Assembly: GCF_001696715.1 (NCBI RefSeq) | Contig: NZ_MBFM01000005.1 | Location: 141,379-202,950, forward strand | DNA: 61,572 nt | Reading direction: 5' to 3' | Source: Thauera phenolivorans | Lineage (GTDB): Bacteria; Pseudomonadota; Gammaproteobacteria; Burkholderiales; Rhodocyclaceae | Part shown: piece by piece, positions 1-12,956 of the stretch | Layout of the letters: each line of letters starts with the position of its first letter | How positions within the stretch are numbered: the stretch's first letter is position 1 | Notes under the pieces: model-generated | The model's database searches: none | What the model was told of the DNA's origin: nothing | The model's input: only the letters and a program-made list of their open reading frames with translations | Position numbers and translations under genes: made by a program

Positions 1-1499
1 TCGTCACCCAGATCGGCCTGCGCTTCGAAGCGCCGACGGTGGTGCTGACCGCCGGCACCTTCCTCAACGGCCTGGTGCACGTGGGGATGCAGAACTACTC
101 CGCCGGGCGCGCGGGCGATCCGCCGGCGATCTCGCTCGCCGCCCGCCTCAAGGAACTCGCCCTGCCGCAGGGCCGGCTGAAGACCGGTACGCCGCCCCGG
201 ATCGACGCGCGCAGCATCGACTTCTCGGTGATGCAGGCGCAGCCGGGCGACGACCCGGCGCCGGTGTTCAGCTTCCTCGGCAGCGCCGCCCAGCATCCGC
301 GCCAGCTGCCGTGCTGGATCACGCACACCAACGCGCGCACCCACGACATCATCCGCGCCAACCTCGACCGTTCGCCGATGTACTCGGGCGTCATCGAGGG
401 GGTGGGGCCGCGCTACTGCCCGTCGATCGAGGACAAGATCCACCGCTTCGCCGACAAGGACAGCCACAACGTCTTCCTCGAGCCGGAAGGCCTCGAGACC
501 CACGAAATCTACCCGAACGGGATCTCGACCTCGCTCCCCTTCGACGTCCAGCTCGAGCTCGTGCGTTCGATCCGCGGCCTGGAGAACGCGCACATCCTGC
601 GTCCCGGCTACGCGATCGAGTACGACTACTTCGACCCGCGCAACCTGAAGGCCTCGCTCGAGACCAAGACCATCGCCGGCCTGTTCTTCGCCGGCCAGAT
701 CAACGGCACCACCGGCTACGAGGAGGCCGCCGCCCAGGGTCTGCTCGCCGGCGCCAATGCCGCGCTGCAGGTGCAGGGCCGCGAGCCCTGGTGCCCGCGC
801 CGCGACGAGGCCTACCTCGGCGTGCTGGTCGACGACCTCATCACGCGCGGCGTCGCCGAGCCCTACCGCATGTTCACCTCGCGGGCCGAGTATCGCCTGC
901 AGCTGCGCGAGGACAACGCCGACCTGCGCCTGACCGAGAAGGGTCGCGAACTCGGCCTGGTCGATGACCTGCGCTGGGCCGCCTTCTGCGCCAAGCGCGA
1001 GGCGATCGAGCGCGGCACGGCGCAGCTCAGGGCGGCGTGGGCGCGCCCGGAGGCGATCGCGGCGGAAGACCAGCAGCGCGTGCTCGGCAAGGCGCTCGAG
1101 CGCGAGCAGCGCTACTTCGAGCTGCTGCGCCGGCCGGAGACGAGCTACGCGTCGCTGATGAGCCTGCCCGGGGCGCCGGAAGAACGCGAGTCAGACCCCC
1201 AGGTCATCGAGCAGATCGAGATCGTCGCCAAGTATCAGGGTTACATCGATCGCCAGCAGGACGAGGTGGTGCGCCAGCTGCAGGCCGAGGCCACGCGGCT
1301 GCCGGCCGATCTCGACTACGCCGAGGTGCGCGGCCTGTCGCGCGAAGTGCAGCAGAAGCTGGCGCTGCACCGGCCGGAGACGATCGGCCAGGCGAGCCGC
1401 ATCCAGGGCGTGACGCCGGCGGCGATCTCGCTGCTGCTGGTGTGGCTCAAGCGGCGCGAGCTCGCCACGCGCGCTGGCGCGGGGCGGAGGTCGGCATGA
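1..1499 (+). CDS. mnmG: tRNA uridine-5-carboxymethylaminomethyl modification enzyme MnmG (5' end missing)
   Basis: FAD-dependent half of the MnmE-MnmG complex, which installs the cmnm5 group on the wobble uridine of certain tRNAs. The frame is open from base 3, and 498 residues are visible of a family length of about 630, so the N-terminal FAD-binding GxGxxG segment lies upstream of the window. Typical MnmG stretches are present: [11 protein letters not shown] near the start, [10 protein letters not shown], the [14 protein letters not shown] block, [21 protein letters not shown], and the C-terminal helical domain that contacts MnmE and tRNA. Its TGA stop overlaps the ATG of rsmG (ATGA), so the two are co-transcribed. 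This gidA-gidB pairing beside parAB is usual near bacterial replication origins. Identification is secure; only the start is unseen. Confidence 0.97.
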   Translation, partial: VTQIGLRFEAPTVVLTAGTFLNGLVHVGMQNYSAGRAGDPPAISLAARLKELALPQGRLKTGTPPRIDARSIDFSVMQAQPGDDPAPVFSFLGSAAQHPRQLPCWITHTNARTHDIIRANLDRSPMYSGVIEGVGPRYCPSIEDKIHRFADKDSHNVFLEPEGLETHEIYPNGISTSLPFDVQLELVRSIRGLENAHILRPGYAIEYDYFDPRNLKASLETKTIAGLFFAGQINGTTGYEEAAAQGLLAGANAALQVQGREPWCPRRDEAYLGVLVDDLITRGVAEPYRMFTSRAEYRLQLREDNADLRLTEKGRELGLVDDLRWAAFCAKREAIERGTAQLRAAWARPEAIAAEDQQRVLGKALEREQRYFELLRRPETSYASLMSLPGAPEERESDPQVIEQIEIVAKYQGYIDRQQDEVVRQLQAEATRLPADLDYAEVRGLSREVQQKLALHRPETIGQASRIQGVTPAAISLLLVWLKRRELATRAGAGRRSA

Positions 1500-2152
1500 G
1501 CGGCCGGCTTGCCCCCCATGCCGCCGAGCTCGCCGAAGGCATCGCCGCGCTCGGCCTGGTGCTGCCGCAGGAAACGGTCGACCGCCTGCTCGCCTTCGGC
1601 GAGTTGCTGCTGAAGTGGAACCGGGTCTACAACCTCACCGCGATCCGCGAGCCGCGCGAGCTGATCACCCACCACCTGCTCGATTCACTCGCGGTGCTGC
1701 CCCACCTGCAGCAGGCGCAGCGGCTCGCCGACATCGGCTCGGGCGGCGGCCTGCCGGGTATCCCGCTGGCGATCGTGCGCAGCGGTCTGCTGGTGAGCTC
1801 GGTGGAAACGGTCAACAAGAAGGCGAGCTTCCAGCAGCAGGCGCGCATCGAGCTCGAGCTCGGCAACCTCGCGGTGTTCAACCGCCGCGTCGAAACCTTG
1901 TCCGCCGCCGAACTGCCGGGCGGCGCGGCCGACGCGGTCGTCTCGCGCGCCTTCAGCAGCCTCGCCGATTTCGTCCGGGTCGCCGGCCATCTGGTCGCGG
2001 CCGACGGCTCGCTTTACGCGATGAAGGGCGTTTTCCCCACCGAGGAGATCGCAGCCCTGCCCCCCGGCTGGACCCTCGGCGCCAGCCATGCGCTGCGGGT
2101 GCCGGGGCTGGACGCCGAGCGTCACCTGCTCGTCATCCGTCGCAGCGCATGA
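1496..2152 (+). CDS. rsmG: 16S rRNA (guanine(527)-N(7))-methyltransferase RsmG
   Basis: S-adenosylmethionine-dependent methyltransferase that modifies G527 of 16S rRNA, close to the streptomycin-binding region of the 30S subunit. The 218-residue product is of normal size. The SAM-binding glycine loop [14 protein letters not shown] lies at about residues 79-92, and the preceding segment with [13 protein letters not shown] and [11 protein letters not shown] is characteristic of RsmG/GidB. The ATG at 1496 overlaps the mnmG stop, which fixes the start. The much longer upstream extension of the frame is a shadow of mnmG. Confidence 0.96.
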   Translation: MSGRLAPHAAELAEGIAALGLVLPQETVDRLLAFGELLLKWNRVYNLTAIREPRELITHHLLDSLAVLPHLQQAQRLADIGSGGGLPGIPLAIVRSGLLVSSVETVNKKASFQQQARIELELGNLAVFNRRVETLSAAELPGGAADAVVSRAFSSLADFVRVAGHLVAADGSLYAMKGVFPTEEIAALPPGWTLGASHALRVPGLDAERHLLVIRRSA

Positions 2153-2266
2153 TGGCGATTCGCGCGGCGAATGCGGCAGCTCGCCTGCTGCGCTGCCGCA
2201 TTGAAGTACACTCCGGGTCTCGCACACTGCGTGCCCGATTGCATATGGAATATGCCTGACTCGAAC

Positions 2267-3037
2267 ATGGCCAAGATTTTCTGCGTCGCCAACCAGAAGG
2301 GCGGGGTCGGCAAGACCACCACCTGCGTCAACCTCGCCGCCGCGCTGCATCAGGCCGGCCAGCGTACCCTGCTGATCGATCTCGACCCGCAGGGGAACGC
2401 CACGATGGGCAGCGGCATCGACAAGCGCGGCCTGGAGCGATCGGTGTACCACCTGCTGGTGGGCCTGGCGGGGCTGGACGAGGTGCGCGTCGTCTCCGAG
2501 ACCGGCGGCTACGACGTGTTGCCGGCCAACCGCGACCTCGCCGGCGCCGAAGTCGAGCTGGTCGACCTCGAGCGCCGCGAGAACCGCCTGCGCGACGCGT
2601 TCAAGTCCTTCGATCAGGACTACGATTTCGTCCTCATCGACTGTCCGCCCTCGCTGTCGATGCTGACGCTGAACGGCCTGTGCGCCGCCCACGGCGTCAT
2701 CATTCCGATGCAGTGCGAGTACTACGCGCTGGAGGGGCTGTCCGACCTGGTCAACACGATCAAGAAGGTGCACGCCAACCTCAATCGCGAACTCAAGATC
2801 ATCGGTCTGCTGCGGGTGATGTTCGATCCGCGCATGACGCTGCAGCAGCAGGTGTCGGCACAGCTCGAGGCGCATTTCGGCGACAAGGTGTTCCGCGCCA
2901 TCGTCCCGCGCAACGTGCGCCTGGCGGAGGCGCCCAGCCACGGCATGCCGGGGATCGTGTTCGACCGCGGCGCCAAGGGGGCGCAGGCCTACATGGCCTT
3001 CGCAACTGAAATGATCGAGCGCATGAAGGCGCTGTGA
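2267..3037 (+). CDS. parA: Chromosome partitioning ATPase ParA (Soj)
   Basis: Walker-type ATPase that works with ParB and parS sites to segregate the chromosome origin. The 256-residue product starts MAKIFCVANQKGGVGKTTT: the deviant Walker A (KGGVGKT, residues 11-17) is in its normal place right behind the N-terminus. Further family marks are LLIDLDPQGNATMGSG, DFVLIDCPPSLSMLTLNGL and YYALEGLSDL. I chose ATG 2267 because this is the standard ParA N-terminus. The frame is open further upstream, and ATG 2252 would add five residues. No strong Shine-Dalgarno is visible for either. Followed 14 bases later by parB. Confidence 0.95.
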   Translation: MAKIFCVANQKGGVGKTTTCVNLAAALHQAGQRTLLIDLDPQGNATMGSGIDKRGLERSVYHLLVGLAGLDEVRVVSETGGYDVLPANRDLAGAEVELVDLERRENRLRDAFKSFDQDYDFVLIDCPPSLSMLTLNGLCAAHGVIIPMQCEYYALEGLSDLVNTIKKVHANLNRELKIIGLLRVMFDPRMTLQQQVSAQLEAHFGDKVFRAIVPRNVRLAEAPSHGMPGIVFDRGAKGAQAYMAFATEMIERMKAL

Positions 3038-3051
3038 GAATTCCGACTGCC

Positions 3052-3906
3052 ATGACCAAACCCAGACTGAAGGGGCTCGGCCGCGGCCTCGACGCCCTGC
3101 TCGCCGGCAACACTGATGAAGACCAGGACAAGGGCGAGCTGCAGGCCCTGGCGACCGACGCTCTGCGGCCCGGCAAGTACCAGCCGCGCACCCGCATGGA
3201 CCCCGGTTCGCTCGAGGAGCTGGCCGCCTCGATCAAGGCCCAGGGGGTGATGCAGCCGATCCTCGTGCGTCCGCTCGGCGGCGGCGAGCATGAGATCATC
3301 GCCGGCGAGCGACGCTGGCGCGCGGCGCAGATCGCCGGCCTCGACGAGGTCCCTTGCCTGGTGCGGGAGATCCCCGACGAAGCCGCGCTGGCGATGTCGC
3401 TGATCGAGAACATCCAGCGCGAGGACCTCAACCCGCTCGAGGAGGCCAGCGGAATCCAGCGCCTGATCGACGAGTTCGGCATGACCCATCAGCAGGCGGC
3501 CGATTCGGTGGGCCGCTCGCGGCCGGCCGCATCCAACCTGCTGCGCCTGCTGAACCTCGCCAGCCCGGTGCAGGAACTGCTGATGGCGGGCGACATCGAC
3601 ATGGGCCACGCGCGCGCCCTGCTGCCGCTCGACGGCGCCAACCAGATCCAGCTCGCCAACCTGGTCGCCGCGCGCCAGTGCTCGGTGCGCGAGACCGAGC
3701 GCCTCGTGCAACAGGTCCTGAACCCGCGCCCGAAACGCGCGACGGTGCCGGCCGACCGCGACCTGCTGCGGCTGCAGGAGGAGATCGCGGACAGCATCGG
3801 CGCCACCGTGAAGATCAAGGCCAACAAGAAGGGGGCCGGCGAAGTCACGATCCGCTTCGGCAGCCTCGACCAGCTCGACGGCCTGCTCGGCCGCCTGCGC
3901 GACTAA
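3052..3906 (+). CDS. parB: Chromosome partitioning protein ParB (Spo0J-like)
   Basis: CTPase and DNA-binding protein that loads at parS sites and spreads around the origin. The 284-residue product has the usual ParA-interacting N-terminus (LKGLGRGLDALL), the ParB/Srx nuclease-like domain with GERRWRAAQIAGL and ENIQREDLNPLEEA, a helix-turn-helix region (MTHQQAADSVGRSRPAASNLLRLL) and a C-terminal dimerisation domain. The start at ATG 3052 is preferred over an upstream GTG at 3034 that overlaps the parA stop, since ParB proteins begin close to KPRLKGLGRGL. Its TAA stop overlaps the stop codon of the convergent MFS gene. Confidence 0.95.
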   Translation: MTKPRLKGLGRGLDALLAGNTDEDQDKGELQALATDALRPGKYQPRTRMDPGSLEELAASIKAQGVMQPILVRPLGGGEHEIIAGERRWRAAQIAGLDEVPCLVREIPDEAALAMSLIENIQREDLNPLEEASGIQRLIDEFGMTHQQAADSVGRSRPAASNLLRLLNLASPVQELLMAGDIDMGHARALLPLDGANQIQLANLVAARQCSVRETERLVQQVLNPRPKRATVPADRDLLRLQEEIADSIGATVKIKANKKGAGEVTIRFGSLDQLDGLLGRLRD

Positions 3907-5222
3907 GCGGCGCGCTGCGTCCGCCGCCAGCGCAGGCCGATCGTCCCCGCCACCGCGAGGTTGAGCAGCGCGGTCGCGAGCCAGACTTCCGGCACCCCGG
4001 CGCCGGCCGCGAGCAGGGCGGCAGCGAAGCCGGCCGCAGCCACCATGAAGCCTGCGTTGACCACGTTCAGCGCAGCGATCATCCGCCCCAGGCGCTCGAG
4101 CGGGCAGCGCTGCTGCAAATGGGTGTAGAGCGGCAGCGAGAACAGGCCGCCCGCGACGCTGACCAGCGCGCAGTCGAACACCACACGCAAGCTCGCGGGA
4201 TCGGCGAGGAAGACGGTGACCCCCACCGCGGTGCCGGGCGTCGAGGGGCTGCCCGCCCACAGGTCGAGCCCGGCAAGCGTGATGCCCGCCGCGCCCGCGA
4301 TCACCGGCGCCGGTCGCGCCTCGCCGCGACACCAGCGTGCCGCGAGGAAGGCGCCGAGGCCGACGCCGACGGTGAACACCCCGAGCAGCAGCGTCACCAC
4401 CGCTTCGTCGCCGCCGAGCGTATCGCGGGTGTAGACCGGCAGCAGGGTCAGGAAGGTCGCGCCGACGAACCAGAACCACGAGATTGCCAGCAGCGCGAGC
4501 CAGGGGCCGCGCTCACTGCGGGCCAGGCGCAGGATGGCCCCCGTATCGGCGAGCGGCCGGCCAAAGCTGGGTCGGCCCGGCGTGGCCGGCGGCGCGGGCG
4601 GGATCCAGCGGCTCGCAAGGTAGCCGGCGGCGGCGATCGTCATGCAGGCGAGCCCGAGCGGCAGGCGGGCGGCGTCGCCGCCGGCGGCCATCAGACCGCC
4701 CGCGACGGTGCCGAGCAGGATCGCCACGAAGGTGCCCGCCTCGATCCAGCCGTTGGCGCGCATCAGCTCGTCCACCCCCAGATGCTGCGGTAGCAGGGCA
4801 TATTTCACCGGGCCGAACAGGGTCGATTGCAGGCCCATCAGGAACAGCGCGAGCAGCAGCACGGCGACGCTGCCAAGCATGAAGCCGAGCGCGCCGAGCG
4901 CCATCACCGCGAACTCGAGCAGCTTCGTGGCACGCGCGATCGCCGCCTTGTCCGCGCTGTCGGCGAGCCGCCCGGCAGCCGCCGAGAACAGCACGAAGGG
5001 CAGGATGAACAGGGCGGCGCACAGGTTGACAAGCAGCGCGGGCGAAAGCGTCCCCGCCTTCAGTACCCCATAAGCAATCAAAATGAGCAGGGCGCTCTTG
5101 AATGCGTTATCGTTGAAGGCGCCGAGAAATTGTGTAACGAAAAGTGGTGTGAAGCGCCGTCCTCGCCACTGCTGCGAGGTAGTGGAGTCCGGCGGGCGCG
5201 CGAGAGGATAGTCGATGGGCAT
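3903..5222 (-). CDS. MFS transporter, LplT-like lysophospholipid transporter family
   Basis: A 439-residue polytopic membrane protein of the major facilitator superfamily with about twelve hydrophobic segments. The opening block FTPLFVTQFLGAFNDNAFKSA closely resembles LplT and the MFS half of LplT-Aas fusions, which flip lysophospholipids across the inner membrane for reacylation. No acyltransferase domain or aas gene follows here, so the substrate is inferred only from family resemblance. The gene is convergent with parB: its TAG stop (complement of 3903-3905) overlaps the parB TAA. It is divergent from the atp operon, with 124 bases between the starts. Confidence 0.8.
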   Translation of the reverse strand: MPIDYPLARPPDSTTSQQWRGRRFTPLFVTQFLGAFNDNAFKSALLILIAYGVLKAGTLSPALLVNLCAALFILPFVLFSAAAGRLADSADKAAIARATKLLEFAVMALGALGFMLGSVAVLLLALFLMGLQSTLFGPVKYALLPQHLGVDELMRANGWIEAGTFVAILLGTVAGGLMAAGGDAARLPLGLACMTIAAAGYLASRWIPPAPPATPGRPSFGRPLADTGAILRLARSERGPWLALLAISWFWFVGATFLTLLPVYTRDTLGGDEAVVTLLLGVFTVGVGLGAFLAARWCRGEARPAPVIAGAAGITLAGLDLWAGSPSTPGTAVGVTVFLADPASLRVVFDCALVSVAGGLFSLPLYTHLQQRCPLERLGRMIAALNVVNAGFMVAAAGFAAALLAAGAGVPEVWLATALLNLAVAGTIGLRWRRTQRAA

Positions 5223-5263
5223 GCGAGAGTATGTAGTGCGTTTATGCTGCGCTGCAACCTCGT

Positions 5264-5292
5264 TTGACTTCCCTGCGGTTAACCCCTAGTAT
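5264..5292 (+). promoter_or_regulatory. Sigma-70 promoter of the atp operon
   Basis: TTGACT (5264-5269) and TAGTAT (5287-5292) are separated by exactly 17 bases, giving a near-consensus housekeeping promoter 54 bases before atpI, in the divergent gap between the MFS gene and the atp operon. It is the best promoter match in the window and is properly placed to drive atpIBEFHAGDC. Confidence 0.7.
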
Positions 5293-5346
5293 TCGCGAAA
5301 TTTTGGGGCGGTCGTCGTTCGGGGCGGCTGGGTAACGCGGGATTCG

Positions 5347-5688
5347 ATGCTCAAGGCGGTCCTTCTGCAACTCGTCGCCACGCTCCTCGCAGCGGCCATC
5401 TCGGCCGTTTTTTTCGGGCTGCGGGGCGGACTGTCGGCAGCGTGGGGCGGGTTGGCGGTGGTATTGCCGAGCGTGTTGTTCGCTTGGCTGCTGGCGTGGA
5501 TCTCGCGGCGCATCGGTACGGCGAGCGTGACCGCCTTCGTCGCCGGCGAGCTGATCAAGCTCGTCGCGATCGTGGGAATGTTGGTGCTGTTTCTGGTCCT
5601 GTATCCGGACGTCCACTGGGGCGGCCTGTTGATCGGCCTGATCCTGGCGCTTAAGGCGAACTTGTTTGCATTTTTGGTAAAGACCTGA
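5347..5688 (+). CDS. atpI: ATP synthase subunit I
   Basis: Small membrane protein encoded at the head of many atp operons, thought to help assemble or insert the c-ring. It is not part of the final enzyme. The 113-residue product has four hydrophobic segments, with a conserved basic/acidic loop around [20 protein letters not shown], matching the AtpI/UncI pattern. It is the first gene after the operon promoter and ends two bases before the atpB start. Confidence 0.88.
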   Translation: MLKAVLLQLVATLLAAAISAVFFGLRGGLSAAWGGLAVVLPSVLFAWLLAWISRRIGTASVTAFVAGELIKLVAIVGMLVLFLVLYPDVHWGGLLIGLILALKANLFAFLVKT

Positions 5689-5690
5689 CC

Positions 5691-6542
5691 ATGGCTACAG
5701 AAGGGCACGCCCCCACCTCATCCGAGTACGTCGTTCATCACCTGACGCACCTCAACAACACCGGTCACGCACAGACGAACGTCGTCGACTGGAGTGTCAT
5801 CAACTACGACTCGATCTTCTATTCGGTCGTTCTTGGGATGCTCACCGTCTTCCTGTTGTGGCTCGGTGCCCGCAAGGCGTCCTCCGGCGTGCCCGGCCGT
5901 TTCCAGGGCTTCGTCGAGATGCTCGTCGAGATGGTGGCCGAGCAGGCGCGCGGCGTGGTGCATAGCGCCGAGTCGCGCAAGTTCGTCGCGCCGCTCGCCC
6001 TCACCGTGTTCGTGTGGATCTTCCTTCTCAACGCGATGGACCTGCTGCCGGTCGATCTGCTGCCGCGCATCTGGGAGGGCATGTATGCCGCCGGCGGCGG
6101 GGATCCCGCCCACGCCTACATGCGCGTGGTGCCGACCGCCGATCTTTCGACCACCCTCGGCTTCTCGATTGGCGTACTGCTTCTTTGCTTCTATTACAAC
6201 ATCAAGATCAAGGGCCTCGGCGGCTGGGTGCATGAGCTCTTCACCGCCCCCTTCGGCAGCCATCCGCTGCTCTATCCGGTCAATTTCCTGATGCAGATCA
6301 TCGAGTTCCTCGCCAAGACGATCTCGCACGGGATGCGACTGTTCGGCAACATGTACGCCGGCGAGATGATCTTCATCCTGATCGCGCTGCTTGGCGGCAC
6401 CGCCACCGTGTTCGGCTTCCTCGGACACGTCGTCGCGGGGACCGTGTGGGCGATCTTCCATATCCTGATCATCACCCTGCAGGCATTCATCTTCATGATG
6501 CTGACGCTGGTGTATATCGGCCAGGCACACGAAGGGCACTGA
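5691..6542 (+). CDS. atpB: F0F1 ATP synthase subunit a
   Basis: Stator membrane subunit that forms the two proton half-channels against the c-ring. It has 283 residues, slightly longer than the E. coli subunit because of an N-terminal extension rich in His and Thr. The essential arginine lies in the segment [17 protein letters not shown] (equivalent of E. coli Arg210), and the C-terminal helix carries [21 protein letters not shown]. Second gene of the operon, with atpE following after a 52-base spacer. Confidence 0.97.
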   Translation: MATEGHAPTSSEYVVHHLTHLNNTGHAQTNVVDWSVINYDSIFYSVVLGMLTVFLLWLGARKASSGVPGRFQGFVEMLVEMVAEQARGVVHSAESRKFVAPLALTVFVWIFLLNAMDLLPVDLLPRIWEGMYAAGGGDPAHAYMRVVPTADLSTTLGFSIGVLLLCFYYNIKIKGLGGWVHELFTAPFGSHPLLYPVNFLMQIIEFLAKTISHGMRLFGNMYAGEMIFILIALLGGTATVFGFLGHVVAGTVWAIFHILIITLQAFIFMMLTLVYIGQAHEGH

Positions 6543-6555
6543 TTTTCAGTCGTAG

Positions 6556-6843
<288 letters not shown>

Positions 6844-6874
6844 TCGGCTCCTGAACAGTTAAGGAGCGAACACC

Positions 6875-7348
6875 GTGAATCTGAACGCAACCCTGATAGC
6901 CCAGCTCGTTGTGTTCTTCATTCTGGCGTGGTTCACGATGAAGTTCGTGTGGCCACCCATCGTGAAGGCGCTCGACGAGCGCGCGAGCAAGATCGCGGAC
7001 GGGCTGGCAGCTGCGGACAAGGCCAAGACCGATCTGGCCCTCGCCGAGAAGAAGGTCGTCGATGAGCTGCGCAAGGCCCGCGAATCCGCTGGCGACGTGC
7101 GCGCCTCGGCCGAAGGCCAGGCGAGCAAACTGATCGACGAAGCCCGTGCCGAAGCCGCCCGCATCATCGCCGCCGCGCGAGAGGCCGCCGAAGACGAGGC
7201 CGGTGTCGCTGCCCAGCGCGCCAAGGAAGCGCTTCGCGAGCAAGTGGCACAGCTTGCCGTGGCCGGCGCCGAGAAGATCCTGCGTCGCGAGATCAACGTG
7301 AAGACGCACAGCGAACTGCTTGCCAACCTGAAACAGGAACTGCAATAA
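6875..7348 (+). CDS. atpF: F0F1 ATP synthase subunit b
   Basis: Peripheral-stalk subunit: one N-terminal membrane helix (residues about 5-25, [19 protein letters not shown]) followed by a long charged, alanine-rich coiled coil that dimerises and holds the F1 head through the delta subunit. It has 157 residues, the usual length for betaproteobacteria. It starts with GTG at 6875, preceded by AAGGAGCG at a proper distance. Confidence 0.96.
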   Translation: MNLNATLIAQLVVFFILAWFTMKFVWPPIVKALDERASKIADGLAAADKAKTDLALAEKKVVDELRKARESAGDVRASAEGQASKLIDEARAEAARIIAAAREAAEDEAGVAAQRAKEALREQVAQLAVAGAEKILRREINVKTHSELLANLKQELQ

Positions 7349-7351
7349 GTC

Positions 7352-7885
7352 ATGGCCGAGAACGTCACCATCGCGCGCCCCTATGCGGATGCCGCCTTCG
7401 AGCTGGCCCGCGGGGCCGGTGCGCTGGGGCCTTGGTCGGAAGTGCTGGATCGGCTCGCCCTCGTGGCGGCCGATCCCGACATGCAGGCGTGCTTCAGCGA
7501 TCCGAATCTGTCGTCCGAAAGGCTCACGAAGCTGATGGTGGACGTCGCCGGGGAGTTGAACACCGAGCAGCAGAACTTCGTACGTGTCCTGGTGGACAAC
7601 GACCGTCTGCAAGTGCTTCCAGAGATCCGTGACCAGTTCGTCGCACTGAAGAACGAACACGAAGGTGTCCTGGAGGCCGACATCGCCTCCGCCTTCCCAC
7701 TCGACGATGCCATGCTGGCGACGCTGAAGGCCGACCTGGAACAACGTTTCAAGGCCAAGCTCAGTGTCAAGGTCAGCGTTGACCCCCAACTGATCGGTGG
7801 GGTCCGCATCGCCGTCGGTGACGAAGTGATCGACGCCTCGGTCCGCGGCAAGCTCGCGAACATGGCCGCTGCGCTTAAGAACTAG
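7352..7885 (+). CDS. atpH: F0F1 ATP synthase subunit delta
   Basis: Stalk subunit that ties the b dimer to the top of the alpha3beta3 head. It has 177 residues. The N-terminal helical domain starts with [14 protein letters not shown], and the C-terminal family signature runs [32 protein letters not shown]. It lies four bases after atpF and twelve before atpA, inside the operon. Confidence 0.96.
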   Translation: MAENVTIARPYADAAFELARGAGALGPWSEVLDRLALVAADPDMQACFSDPNLSSERLTKLMVDVAGELNTEQQNFVRVLVDNDRLQVLPEIRDQFVALKNEHEGVLEADIASAFPLDDAMLATLKADLEQRFKAKLSVKVSVDPQLIGGVRIAVGDEVIDASVRGKLANMAAALKN

Positions 7886-7897
7886 GAGCATACCTTC

Positions 7898-9436
<1,539 letters not shown>

Positions 9437-9457
9437 GCAGGGCGAGGGAGACGGAAT

Positions 9458-10327
9458 ATGGCTAGCGGCAAGGAAATCCGTACCAAGATCAAGAGCGTGC
9501 AGAACACGCGCAAGATCACGAAGGCCATGGAAATGGTGGCCGCGTCCAAGATGCGTAAGGCGCAGGAGCGGATGCGCGCGGCTCGTCCGTTCGCCGAAAA
9601 GATCCGTCGGCTCGCCGCGAATCTGTCCCAGGCCAGCGTCAGCGATTACGTTCATCCCTTTCTCGTCCAGAAGGACCAGGTCAAGCGTATCGGCCTGGTC
9701 CTGGTGACGACGGACAAGGGCTTGTGCGGTGGTCTCAACACCAACATTCAGCGCATCGCGCTCAACGCGATGAAGGAATGGGATGCCTCTGGCGTGAGCG
9801 AGATCCGTGCCTGCGCGATCGGCAACAAGGGCCTCGGCTTCATGCAGCGGATGGGCGCGAAGGTGGTGTCGAACGTCACCCAGCTGGGTGACACCCCGCA
9901 TCTGGAAAAGCTGATCGGTCCGGTCAAGGTCATGCTGGACGCCTATCAGAACGACGAGATCGACGCGGTCTACGTGGCCTACACCCGCTTCATCAACACG
10001 ATGAAGCAGGAGCCCGTGCTGGAGCAGTTGCTGCCGCTGTCGGGCGAGCGCATGGGCACCCCGGAACACGCGTGGGACTACCTGTACGAGCCCGAGCCCC
10101 AGGTGGTGATCGACGAACTGCTCGTTCGTTACGTCGAAGCGTTGCTCTATCAGGCCGTGGCCGAGAACATGGCTTCCGAACAAAGCGCGCGCATGGTGGC
10201 GATGAAGGCCGCGTCCGACAATGCCAAGAACGTGATCGGGGAACTGCAGCTGGTCTACAACAAGACCCGCCAGGCAGCGATCACGAAGGAACTGTCGGAA
10301 ATCGTCGGCGGCGCCGCCGCGGTGTAA
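9458..10327 (+). CDS. atpG: F0F1 ATP synthase subunit gamma
   Basis: Central rotor shaft. The 289-residue protein has the two terminal helices that form the coiled coil ([28 protein letters not shown] at the start; the C-terminal [31 protein letters not shown] signature) and a middle Rossmann-like domain with [13 protein letters not shown]. Followed after 26 bases by atpD. Confidence 0.97.
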   Translation: MASGKEIRTKIKSVQNTRKITKAMEMVAASKMRKAQERMRAARPFAEKIRRLAANLSQASVSDYVHPFLVQKDQVKRIGLVLVTTDKGLCGGLNTNIQRIALNAMKEWDASGVSEIRACAIGNKGLGFMQRMGAKVVSNVTQLGDTPHLEKLIGPVKVMLDAYQNDEIDAVYVAYTRFINTMKQEPVLEQLLPLSGERMGTPEHAWDYLYEPEPQVVIDELLVRYVEALLYQAVAENMASEQSARMVAMKAASDNAKNVIGELQLVYNKTRQAAITKELSEIVGGAAAV

Positions 10328-10338
10328 CGGATTATTGA

Positions 10339-11754
<1,416 letters not shown>

Positions 11755-11763
11755 TCCGCCCAC

Positions 11764-11793
11764 CCGCGCGGCACTCCGGTGCCGTGCGGTTTT
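11764..11793 (+). other. Hairpin between atpD and atpC
   Basis: An 11-bp stem (11764-11774 with 11779-11789, one G-U pair, TCCG loop) followed by TTTT (11790-11793) fills the gap between atpD and atpC, just before the atpC Shine-Dalgarno (AAGGA, 11797-11801). It resembles a weak intrinsic terminator or an RNA-stabilising intercistronic hairpin. Confidence 0.55.
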
Positions 11794-11807
11794 GAAAAGG
11801 ACACAGT

Positions 11808-12233
11808 ATGGCCATGACGGTTCATGTAGACATCGTCAGTGCGGAAGAGCAGATCTTTTCCGGGCTGGCCGAGTTCGTCGTACTGCCCGGTGAGTCGGGC
11901 GAGCTCGGCATCCTGCCCGGCCACATGCCGCTGATGACCCGGATCAAGCCGGGCGCCGTGCGGCTGAAGCTGCCGAATCAGGCGGAAGAGGAGCTCGTGT
12001 TCGTCGCCGGCGGCCTGCTCGAGGTGCAGCCGGAGCTGGTGACGGTTCTCGCCGACACCGCGATCCGCGGCAAGGATCTCGACGAGGCGAAGGCGCTCGA
12101 GGCCAAGAAGAAGGCCGAAGAGGCGCTTGCCAACCAGTCCGCCCGCCTCGACTACGCGAAGGCCCAGGCCGAGCTGATGGAAGCGATCGCTCAGCTCGCG
12201 GCCATCCAGAAGCTGCGTCGGCGTACGCACTGA
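11808..12233 (+). CDS. atpC: F0F1 ATP synthase subunit epsilon
   Basis: Rotor subunit that links gamma to the c-ring and can inhibit ATP hydrolysis. It has 141 residues. An N-terminal beta-sandwich ([40 protein letters not shown]) is followed by a C-terminal helical pair rich in Ala, Lys and Glu. The AAGGA at 11797-11801 supports the ATG at 11808. Last gene of the operon, followed by two hairpins that end transcription. Confidence 0.96.
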   Translation: MAMTVHVDIVSAEEQIFSGLAEFVVLPGESGELGILPGHMPLMTRIKPGAVRLKLPNQAEEELVFVAGGLLEVQPELVTVLADTAIRGKDLDEAKALEAKKKAEEALANQSARLDYAKAQAELMEAIAQLAAIQKLRRRTH

Positions 12234-12240
12234 TCGCGCC

Positions 12241-12300
12241 CTGCCGCGCCTTGCGCGGCAGGCGAAATGAAAAAGCAGCCCGACGGGCTGCTTTTTTTTC
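12241..12300. terminator. Double hairpin terminator after the atp operon (bidirectional)
   Basis: A perfect 8-bp stem (12241-12248 with 12254-12261) is followed by a second, 7-bp stem, GCAGCCC-GAC-GGGCTGC (12275-12291), with a run of eight T (12292-12299). On the opposite strand the second stem is followed by a T-rich tract (complement of 12264-12274). It can therefore also end transcription of the convergent ubiJ-side operon. Confidence 0.85.
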
Positions 12301-12323
12301 GACTTCGGTTCGGGGGAGGGGCC

Positions 12324-12920
12324 TCAGCCGCGCCGTGCGGCACGTCCGCGCTCGACGCGAGCGATCCGCTTGTCGAGCCGTCCCACCGCGTCGCGCAAGG
12401 CGGCGGCCTCGGCCGCCAGCTCGGCGAGCAGGGGGCGGGGCAGCAGCAGCGGCTGCTCCTCGGTGAGGTACTCGACCAAGTTGCCGCCGAAGCGCTCGAG
12501 CGTTTCGCGTCCCGCGGCCCCGAAGCGTCGGCCGCCATCGACCAGGCGATGGGCGGCGATGTCGCCGACGAGGCGCGACAGGTCTTCCTCGAGATCCCAG
12601 CGCAGATTGCGGAAGACAAAGCCGAGCGCATCGGCGAATTCGGCGTTGCCCTCGATCCGCACCTCGCGCATCACCGCTTCCATGCCTTCGGCGAGGCCCT
12701 TGGGCAGGGTGGCGAGCGGCAGACGAAGAACCACGTCGGGCGGGTCCTCGCCCGTCCACGCGGCAAGGTAGCCGTCTGCCGATACGGAGAAATCGATGCT
12801 GCCGACAGGCGCGAGTTCGAGGCGCGCGGTGCGTCCGGCATGCGCCATCAGGCGCTGGCGTGCCCAGCCCGCCTGGGCAAGCAGGTGGTTGGTGGCAGAA
12901 AGAAAGGTGGAGGAAAGCAT
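12324..12920 (-). CDS. ubiJ: Ubiquinone biosynthesis accessory factor UbiJ (SCP2 domain)
   Basis: UbiJ is a soluble lipid-binding scaffold of the ubiquinone hydroxylation/methylation complex. The 198-residue product fits the family (about 200). An SCP2-like hydrophobic-pocket domain occupies the first ~115 residues (SIDFSVSADGYLAAWTGEDPPDVVLRLPLATLP), and a C-terminal helical part contains LTEEQPLLLPRPLLAELAAEAAALRDAVGRLDKRI, typical of UbiJ. It lies on the same strand as ubiE, with a Tim44-like gene between them. In E. coli the order is ubiE-ubiJ-ubiB; here ubiB does not follow. Confidence 0.85.
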   Translation of the reverse strand: MLSSTFLSATNHLLAQAGWARQRLMAHAGRTARLELAPVGSIDFSVSADGYLAAWTGEDPPDVVLRLPLATLPKGLAEGMEAVMREVRIEGNAEFADALGFVFRNLRWDLEEDLSRLVGDIAAHRLVDGGRRFGAAGRETLERFGGNLVEYLTEEQPLLLPRPLLAELAAEAAALRDAVGRLDKRIARVERGRAARRG

Positions 12921-12956
12921 CGGAAAAGGCGGGGCGGCCGCAGCCGCCCCTGAGGT

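Noticed and set aside
1627-3906. parS sites in the parAB region
   Set aside because: I looked for TGTTTCACGTGAAACA-like palindromes near parAB and saw none; parS may lie outside the window.
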